The notes below the pieces were generated by a model. That model saw nothing but the letters and a program-made list of their open reading frames with translations. It did not search any database and was not told where the DNA came from. A stretch of DNA of 64,000 nt, taken from Symbiodinium sp. CCMP2592. Lineage: Eukaryota > Sar > Dinophyceae > Suessiales > Symbiodiniaceae. The translations under genes and the position numbers were made by a program. Shown here piece after piece: positions 59,801 to 64,000 of the stretch. The stretch spans positions 186,001-250,000 of the forward strand of contig CAJNDT010000957.1 of assembly GCA_905221615.1 (NCBI GenBank). Direction: 5' to 3'. Position 1 is the stretch's first letter; each line of letters opens with the position of its first letter.

Positions 59801-62760
59801 CCTTCTTGTCTGCCGACACACTCAGCACCATTCAAGTCCGTACGGCAGCACGTCGTTATCTCGCCCAGGAAGCTCAGGAGAGGGATCGACGTTGGCGCTT
59901 CATATGTTTCGCTGCCTTCATTCACAACTGCCGAGGCTCATACTTTACTTCCCAGACACTTTCTGTCGTGGAATCCTGGCTGCGGCAACTTGATGTCAGC
60001 GAAGCCAGAGCGCTGACTGTCCTTTACGCTTCTACCAAGCAGATTCGGCGACAAGTAGCCAATGATAGACAAGCCCACCTTGCGTCCCTCGCCCAGCAGG
60101 CGGCACAGCATGATATCAAAGATCCCGCTGCTCTCTACAAGGCGCTACGCAAAGCTTTTCCGGAGACCCGCCCCACACGACGCAGTTCCTTCAAGCCACT
60201 GCCAACCTTGCGTCTTGAAGATGGCACTCTCGCCACCACTCACCAAGAACGATGCGAAGGGTGGCGCAGGCACTTTGCAAGCCAGGAAGCAGGTTCTCTT
60301 GTCCTACCCGACGAATACTGTCGTCTATTCGAGGCTGCTGCCCCAAGCCAGTCCTGGGATATGGACATCCATGCGGTACCTACCCTATGCCAGGTGGAAG
60401 CCATCATCCACACCCTGCAGTGCCGCAAGGCTGCAGGAGCTGACTCCATCACAGCCGAAACCCTCAAAACAGACGTTCCGGTGACGGCCAGGCAATTGCT
60501 ACCGCTTCTGGCTAAGACCTCTTTGAGGGCACTAGAACCGGTGTCTTTTAGAGGTGGAGATCTTTTCTTATTAGCCAAACGTGCCGCCAACGTACTGGGC
60601 TGTGACGGCTATCGCTCAATCCTAATATCATCCGTATTAGGAAAGATCTATCACCGTTGTGTCAGGCAGCAATTGCTGCCGAGCTTCTCGGCTGATAGAG
60701 CGCCCTTTCATGCAGGCATCCTCCCCGGCCAGGGCATAGAGCTTATCTCCATCACAGCCAAAACGTTTTTCCATTCCTGCAACGCCCGCAGCCAACAGGG
60801 TGCGATCATCTTTTTTGATTTGAAGGCAGCTTTCTATCAAGTGCTGCGGGAACGGCTCGTTGAGCCAGCAGACAGGGAAGCCAGGATTGAGGACCTCTTT
60901 GCCCATCTGAAGCTACCAGACACTGCCATCTCGGAGCTCCGGCAGCAGCTTCTCAACATCCCCATTCTTGCCGCGGCAGGCGTCTCGGCACATACACAGG
61001 CCCTTGTCAGGGACATGTTCCGTGGCACCTACTTTCGCCTTACTAAGTGCTCTGAGCTCACATACACGCGACGAGGCTCGCGACCTGGCGATCCTGCTGC
61101 AGACCTACTGTTTGCTTTTGCCCTTTCGGCGTACTTTCGATCAGCCTTAGCTGCCCTTGAGGCAGAAGGTTTGGCTGCCAATATCCCTCACGAAGCCACT
61201 CGTCCCCCCTTTTGCCCTCATCAAGGTCCGATCGATCTGCACTGCCCTGCTTGGGCCGATGACTTTCTATGCCCTCAGACAGGCCAGAACTACGCCGACC
61301 TCGTCAACAGAGCTCGAAGGGCCGTCCAGCTACTTACCGAACACGCATCTTCCCTCGGCATGGAGGTCAAATTCGGGACAGACAAGACTGCCATCCTTCT
61401 TCCGGCCGAACTCCTGGCCCGTCATGCTTCACTGCTGGACGTGGACTCCGAGGGAGCGTTGGGCCTTGCCTTCACTGATCAGATCACACTGATCAGACAC
61501 TTCGTGCCGGCGGTACATACGTACCGCCATCTTGGGGGCATCTTGACCTCGGACTCCAATCCGAGCCCGGATTTACATTATCGTTTTGCTCAGAGTATGA
61601 GTACTGTGAAGCCGTTAAGACGAAAGCTCTTCGGGGCACGGCGCTTTGATCTGAAGACAAGACGCATGCTTTTGCGCTCGCTTGCAGTGTCCAAATACAC
61701 ACACACTGCTGCAGCACTTATGCTGCACTTCGGCGTGCATCGACGCCTTTGGGAGCGACACTACCTCACACTGTGGCGCGTGCTCACGGCACGCACCGCC
61801 GTTGACGTCCAGGCCTCAGCATATACCGTCCTCCGCAATGCACAAGCCACCTCGCCCCCTTTGGCGCTTGCACACGCTAGGGCGGCTTGTCTCGCCAAGC
61901 TCTTTCGACACGGCCCTGCCGATTTGATTGCTCTTTTGTGGGACCACTGGCGCATTGCACCGGCTCGGTCATGGTTGGGCCAACTCTGCGAGGACGTCCA
62001 GGCTGTTGCTGTGTTTCAGCCCATTGTCAAAGACCTGCTCGGAGACTCAGCGGTCGTTCCAGGCATACTCGAAGCCTTTGCTCAAGATCCGACCTGGTGG
62101 CCTCGTCAGGTTAGGTCTGCAAGTCAGGCCTTCCTACAGGACTTGGACAAGTGGCATGAAAGCAAGATTGCCAAAGCTCCCCGGGTTCCTACGCCCAGAG
62201 CTGAAGATCTTCCTTATCAGTGCCATGTCTGCAACAGCGCCTTTCCGCTCAGGAAACACATGTACGCACACATGGCCAAGGCTCACCAGATTTACAGCCC
62301 GGCGCGACATTACGCCATCTCCACCGTGTGTCAATCGTGCCTCAAGTTGTTCCCTGACATTGTCTCTGCCCAACTGCACCTTAAGCGGTTTCCTTCTTGT
62401 CTCGTCCGCTGTCTCCACCTCTATCGCCCTTTGGAATTAGAGGAGATACGCAGGCTTGAGACCGAAGTAACCGCCCGGACCGCTGCTGTCCGCAAGGGGC
62501 AATGGCAGCTCTACAGAGCTAAAGGCCCTGCCAGACGTGTGCCCTCCATTTTGGGCCCACCTTTGCCGTCTGCTGAGGAACGAGGTTTGCCCGATACCTC
62601 CAGCGAGGAGGTTCTCCTTTCGGCTCTTCGTCCTTCCTTTCAACCGCTCAATGCGCACGTTGTTTGGATTCAGGACTACCTACAAGGGCGTAGTCAGGAA
62701 ACTCGGCCACATACTCGTCCCTACTGGCAGCAGCGGCCCTCCTGTCCGTTTCACTCTTGA
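50887..62760 (+). CDS. LINE ORF2 polyprotein: four tandem modules, RNase H, endonuclease, reverse transcriptase, zinc fingers
   Basis: The frame has no stop from 49633 to 62760. Coding character starts around the ORF1 stop; the first later ATG is at 51124, so translation may use frameshift or reinitiation. In order: a Pro/Phe-rich leader with a hydrophobic segment (about 51590-51660); four related modules (about 52130-53040, 53200-54190, 54830-55790, 56020-56990); a second hydrophobic helix ALHICILFGIFVALVAFKVL (54601-54660). RNase H lies at about 58050-58520 (YTDGS, GELLALCWAL, FRYDSQ, HSHAG..GNELADAL). The APE/EEP endonuclease spans 58756-59580 (LTFNVLTL, VGLQETRL, DANS, SRLDYVLI, VDHVPL). 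Reverse transcriptase spans 60400-61600 (FFDLKAAFY, RRGSRPGDP, WADDFL). Two C2H2-like fingers follow (from 62217). All catalytic motifs look intact. Confidence 0.88.
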   Translation, partial: QDLSREPLLTHQQRDSLAGPEVFETWGSHTGQFPFGECLFPDKWVGAHRGHFPFHQAVYTVRAVDLSLSSAAPPFRGPPMPLGMISSPSSPPEQGQLRFIGFFEVGVIPCYTSSSRGFVLPSALAVTWPPPPFSFNSPKMANPFVPRPCFDSFLQQPSQGQNLSDPIHNPGRPFSFLGLVLPQPRPFELPGKVYSEHSDVPKRQIGGSGLSTSPLHAAQLSLGIHILHAFEDTIVPIFRALLGLLFLGLLQAIWRVLPERHQPLGFLIGLPSKGIPKRLITSLGACASPNTPILDWRPAPQTRKCTDRRLQSKSNFGTTATRVLTLTLGFAHFPVQVWAAPTGFAVTSLAHAQATDVRPDGWLAPDIEAMDLEPLAATPAQHQAHSSETDSATLRRFHVLAPGCRTRTCCLAEPLPPTHEEVLALLTAVLPQIPVMGPYRVWPLHPQISDCQAAVVAVPTWVSQAFQKVVVFDFSACGGPIYAAFTQSIVTLRDLDEQAKFQEITNWIVFVAQQPSPLRSAVSVDNGAVLRFVPAGTVLPPELTFIELLHGPIPQPQDHRSGSFEGTNKQWLILHEDHAFTIPAPGDENLLRQSVARTLHCASESVSLSRPLPRTFVEDFVFQGQIYQGIVAAVGPSQIDNPPSTPQAFVFLDGRHTGQCLRFLAVQRGHYAQSAFLNHLQQRIPVGHAHALADFPDMQQPIVVTEDTILQPILLQGNTHDATLAPRSTPTSASSRQDSQGDLQLITSLQAPRLLGVGPGRLTTDSDDEISSTDIAQARFLVLRLDCQPVELTVSFQTPSTVEQVIETVAQALPDEVYNHYSQVHPVDPQPSSQWGLALALPSWASQEPLIVCDTTAVDGRLFLLSVGPVTARQRLCRLAGVQPQKVTIYAYGSAHPLTDGIDLHLEPYRCVFFVPQGSPPKVGHSLKSMAITPYGWFPAVHLPLAPGGQSSNIYCLATAGGDRLHRLQATRDSLVPREIAESLGLPTGSTVVQPGVPRIADASYQGYHCRNVLAVARLPEDEDDFRGLAPALALVDCRALLQGWQVLFVYNGKVSHSDLACQLAHFAPAEHHVQLDGTRMDGEDLLVDPGQVVIAQYVASTPAPAGEDEESECSSDPAVSDTSTMGMDTTTAPADSEGEHLFADDPAFASGASRSRSRTPPGRVRSSTTATPQDPVPTAPPPPAAGETSSSQRSYEPATGSMTAPTLAGIVIAGTLPGASATPAQLMPSAELPVQLTALHICILFGIFVALVAFKVLIEPALQTPPSQLALATLRMLAHRAGLSWRYSPSPTSLFLPEDHTSDSDGSSHVEDIPLRFVVATPGYTLERIMLRQELPTTVPALIPSLQTARDSARSRVFSTLIPADPQPCAGTGLFLAVPDRPTTDCVLCIDTTLFDQRLFAVKAPCYVDRRLLFTLANISPELHIQVYVGSDTHPLSDDSHCHVFTGQTVSFIPSDVRIAQPQSLHQALQYRAPWSRASTVPLDTESQCYCLATSEATHVFLYDTRAPQAYRRQVADTLRKDPATFRLFPASPRITDAAWDGLQCRTVIAICDKGPYDQDSHTGALVDARALLQGWRSVIIKQGKVSCKTIKAMLEPACPAGWYLRLIGIPDDRDLHPVHEGQVIVVSCHPCGPGPQAASHTGDRPLASGDASGPPPPTPASGEADTAHRPATHHPDAVRHHDTQELPPATSSAPADSAATAAEYLQSVFLIIGQDYCPEIVFARLPVDISVSAALTAVNSARAPYARLRLPRIIAVHPQSVPGVAVAIASPIWHPTGVLLLFDCSRVNGAIYTLQMPRILHRHAILTAAGIPTGPEYEVYVKDLPWPLPNGSNIELHSGDALVIVPVQPSVLVTMSLSDMLHSRTGWDQDWAPNFAEYTETAWILADHDNLLFQVASARRSSVRADLAQHLGLPPTELVLRPATPAIQNHAHRGIPTRNVLIAARTAIGGHYQQPRDPWCFLDCRPMLLGIARRQAPTGSLSHRTLTSQMLSRCPSGHVLCWFRAQTRPRPLRRDIPIEDGDTIILTFLPDDVFPDEAGDDSPDDEQPATGQPRRSPPASPSAGPPGNATGSARASADTTRDAGTGSTSLTHQVNLSLSGQATAGPTPSQSVSRVVTWVGHIASQLTPVLLTALPSRRSGRTADYCVATPAPTDARQCNTRRSSTHRPFQPSSALFLCVFGTLLQPRAATFIPETERPLLPLENGRVHDLGGASFSGPVAPPRSFLSGNKGNRCAGAADLQQVRHDARPLPTPCRAQQLTVHQSDMLSLTVPLQTLLDKCKEVTDEWAFLAVTLLETLQEHYEAPALQAPPVISLAQAVPVSSYQRHCLNLESLLPHQTKHEPPSQDWLDTDLRHVLKNQDISLELRTSFANLTSWYDAGSPKPSALHVYTDGSAASQQQDLQPCSWAFVVFAICQGRELLLGQAAATAVPPCAPHHLGECIDDALTGELLALCWALGWAAQHGCRHQAPALFRYDSQCAGGGTFGTSRQPTGANPQDYASLTSLAVALRQYASARIVLDHEHIHSHAGCLGNELADALARTSRAYPPSQDQVCLPDWIPAFAAHTLRDWAWAMVPGHIDLPRPFAFAVEVALQQARPEPPARAPTQALVETRLPATDVSFCLTCLTFNVLTLKDSTGPQLTTGSVGMRMSGRKEVLKRSLREHRVHVVGLQETRLPSSELQSDPDYLIFNTAAAANGAGGCALWLSRKLAYGEDSTGRLIFQEDHVTVVSSSPRHLVANVLTPRLRLHIQVVHAPSPSNVSIGEVQDFWNSRASDFSKRPAGTDFLFLCDANSKVGSMPTSFVGSHQAEEENASGTLFHEFVMRIGALAPSTHAEYHQGSGGTWCSPRGLWSRLDYVLIPISWKDFEVHTKVLYEVEALQQRVDHVPLLCHCAFVKWAPAHTYTVNRRAALRPTLPVTVLERREVRATLASLAPQSWHQDSTSHHDALVEQWQQAIKPAQIEGPQPRQTFLSADTLSTIQVRTAARRYLAQEAQERDRRWRFICFAAFIHNCRGSYFTSQTLSVVESWLRQLDVSEARALTVLYASTKQIRRQVANDRQAHLASLAQQAAQHDIKDPAALYKALRKAFPETRPTRRSSFKPLPTLRLEDGTLATTHQERCEGWRRHFASQEAGSLVLPDEYCRLFEAAAPSQSWDMDIHAVPTLCQVEAIIHTLQCRKAAGADSITAETLKTDVPVTARQLLPLLAKTSLRALEPVSFRGGDLFLLAKRAANVLGCDGYRSILISSVLGKIYHRCVRQQLLPSFSADRAPFHAGILPGQGIELISITAKTFFHSCNARSQQGAIIFFDLKAAFYQVLRERLVEPADREARIEDLFAHLKLPDTAISELRQQLLNIPILAAAGVSAHTQALVRDMFRGTYFRLTKCSELTYTRRGSRPGDPAADLLFAFALSAYFRSALAALEAEGLAANIPHEATRPPFCPHQGPIDLHCPAWADDFLCPQTGQNYADLVNRARRAVQLLTEHASSLGMEVKFGTDKTAILLPAELLARHASLLDVDSEGALGLAFTDQITLIRHFVPAVHTYRHLGGILTSDSNPSPDLHYRFAQSMSTVKPLRRKLFGARRFDLKTRRMLLRSLAVSKYTHTAAALMLHFGVHRRLWERHYLTLWRVLTARTAVDVQASAYTVLRNAQATSPPLALAHARAACLAKLFRHGPADLIALLWDHWRIAPARSWLGQLCEDVQAVAVFQPIVKDLLGDSAVVPGILEAFAQDPTWWPRQVRSASQAFLQDLDKWHESKIAKAPRVPTPRAEDLPYQCHVCNSAFPLRKHMYAHMAKAHQIYSPARHYAISTVCQSCLKLFPDIVSAQLHLKRFPSCLVRCLHLYRPLELEEIRRLETEVTARTAAVRKGQWQLYRAKGPARRVPSILGPPLPSAEERGLPDTSSEEVLLSALRPSFQPLNAHVVWIQDYLQGRSQETRPHTRPYWQQRPSCPFHS

Positions 62761-62845
62761 ATTCAGCATGTAGTTTTGGGACGCGCTTCCCCGTGTCGCC
62801 CACAAGCGGCCCGAAGCTCGACAGTCCACCATCAAAGTCAAAGTC

Positions 62846-62859
62846 AAGGCCCCTCTGTA
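62846..62859 (+). repeat. LINE target-site duplication, right copy
   Basis: Exact copy of AAGGCCCCTCTGTA from 49469-49482, directly after the (AAAGTC)n-like 3' tail. Confidence 0.85.
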
Positions 62860-64000
62860 TTATGGCTGTCTCCGAGCCGGAGGTGAAGCAGTTCAGCAGG
62901 GAGCTCCACCGCGTGAACAAGCAGAGAGCTGAACGGGCCCCCCTGCCTGGGTCTCGGGCTCGAAACCCTAAACCTTATAACTTATAAGCCCTGGGCCTAG
63001 ACACCCTGTAAGCCCTAAACCCTATATATAAGCCCTAAACCCTAAACCCATTTGTCATAGTCATAGTATTAGGGTTTAGGGTTTAGGGCCTGCAGTGCAG
63101 ATTTAAGTCTTGCAGTGCTTCCCAGCTGATCTGCAGAGTCTGGGTTCAAAAAAGGGTTTAGGGTCTCCCAAGCCCGGATTCAAAAAGGGTTTCACTAGAT
63201 ACATAGATACTGAGACAACATGTAGATATCTGGGTGGGTCTTCTGGCTATAGTATCACATACCAAAGCCAGAAGATCCACCCAATAGTAAGGTACGTGGG
63301 GATCTTATAAGGTCACCAACGCGTTGTAAGGAGGTCCCCACAGGGTGTTGACAATGGGCTTATTAGGAGGTTTGAAAGGTCCTGACAGGTTGTTTGTAGC
63401 CGGATTATTATGGGGTTTCACAATGTTTTTGAGAATGGTTGCAGTACAAGGCTCTGTACTAGATTGGTTTAGCCAAGGGCTTTTATAGGCTTTGACGAAG
63501 GTGTTATAGATTCTAAATAACACCAGGGATACCGGTAGGGGTACCTTGTTTGCATGTCCTTAGATTATAGAACCTGCAATCGGGAGTACGGGGTCTTTAA
63601 TTTTTTGTAGTTGCCACGTGACGGGAGCAGTGTACCGCAAATCAGATGTTGGACCCTAGTTGAAACGATGTGTGCTTGTTAAAGGGGCTCTTGTTGGGCT
63701 CGCTGGGGCTTGCAACCATTTGAGTTCAGGGCCAAGATCATTGCATTTTGTTTGATAATTATTTCTGGCCTGGGTTGCTGTGATGCCGTCCTACATGCTG
63801 ATTTCCGCTCTCGGGTATTTCGGCATGCTATTCAAAGCAAGCATTCAGGACCACATTAGGGGATAAAGGGCTTCTCAAGCCTATAAATGCCACCAAAAAT
63901 CTGTAAAGCCACCGCGACCCAAAGTGCAAAATACATTTAGAGAGACTTCTTTGTTTTGTAGGAGCCCTAATCATTAGACTGCGTTGTTCGTTCATCGGGT
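62860..64000. other. Repeat-rich DNA, no gene seen
   Basis: Telomere-like CCCTAAA and TTTAGGG tracts of opposite polarity face each other at 62965-63050 and 63065-63090. A hairpin lies at 63231-63283. From about 63300 to 63540 short TTATAGG/AGGTTT/CCCACAGG units recur loosely, like the degenerate repeats at 33.2 kb. No convincing coding frame is present. Confidence 0.5.
63231..63283. repeat. Short hairpin, 17-18 bp stem
   Basis: TGGGTGGGTCTTCTGGCT pairs with AGCCAGAAGATCCACCCA, with a loop of about 18 bases. Confidence 0.75.

Larger units (their letters stand above)
49483..62845 (+). mobile_element. Complete non-LTR retrotransposon (LINE), 13.36 kb, two ORFs
   Basis: Its limits are set by an exact 14-bp target-site duplication. 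The 5' UTR is about 240 bp. ORF1 ends at 50884, and the very large ORF2 frame ends at 62760. The 3' end is not poly(A) but a short (AAAGTC)n-type tail at about 62832-62845, as in LINE clades with microsatellite tails. No stop or frameshift breaks ORF2, so the copy is probably recent. EEP-type endonuclease with a reverse transcriptase indicates target-primed reverse transcription. Its length is far above typical LINEs (4-8 kb). Confidence 0.85.

Overview
The window looks like nuclear DNA of a dinoflagellate; Symbiodiniaceae or a relative would fit, but the species cannot be fixed from the sequence. The clues are: a multi-exon gene whose introns mostly begin with GC instead of GT; very long repeat-filled introns; many interspersed CCCTAAA/TTTAGGG telomere-like tracts; abundant triplet and dinucleotide microsatellites; tightly spaced head-to-tail genes; and very large retroelement ORFs.

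Layout. (1) 1 to about 13.7 kb: a Ty1/copia-class retrotransposon, cut by the left window edge. It has a polyprotein with reverse transcriptase and RNase H, then a second 2,496-residue ORF carrying a retroviral-type zinc knuckle and a KptA/ADP-ribosyltransferase-like region. (2) 13.7-17.9 kb: repeats, MITE-like inverted repeats and microsatellites. (3) 17.99-28.40 kb: a PP2C-type Ser/Thr phosphatase gene on the + strand, reconstructed exon by exon (about 12 small exons; introns up to about 2.5 kb). (4) 28.61-30.96 kb: a second + strand gene of unknown function, starting only 205 bp after the PP2C stop. (5) about 31.7-38.26 kb: a third + strand gene of unknown function, with an exon split by a 2.84 kb terminal-inverted-repeat element flanked by an exact 9-bp target duplication. 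(6) 38.26-42.85 kb: a minus-strand gene converging on gene 3, with overlapping stop codons. (7) 43-49.4 kb: several open + strand islands that could be terminal exons, plus repeats. (8) 49,483-62,845: a complete 13.36 kb non-LTR retrotransposon with an exact 14-bp target-site duplication, an ORF1, and a giant ORF2 that has four divergent tandem modules followed by RNase H, endonuclease, reverse transcriptase and C2H2 fingers, in that order. (9) 62.85-64 kb: repeats.

The two retroelements are autonomous-type mobile DNA with long intact frames. The small inverted repeats (about 100-190 bp) sit mainly in introns and intergenic DNA and are probably non-autonomous DNA transposons. The host genes are ordinary in content but show dinoflagellate-style splicing. 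All exon calls rest on open frame, recognisable motifs and phase agreement across introns read by eye; no RNA evidence was available.
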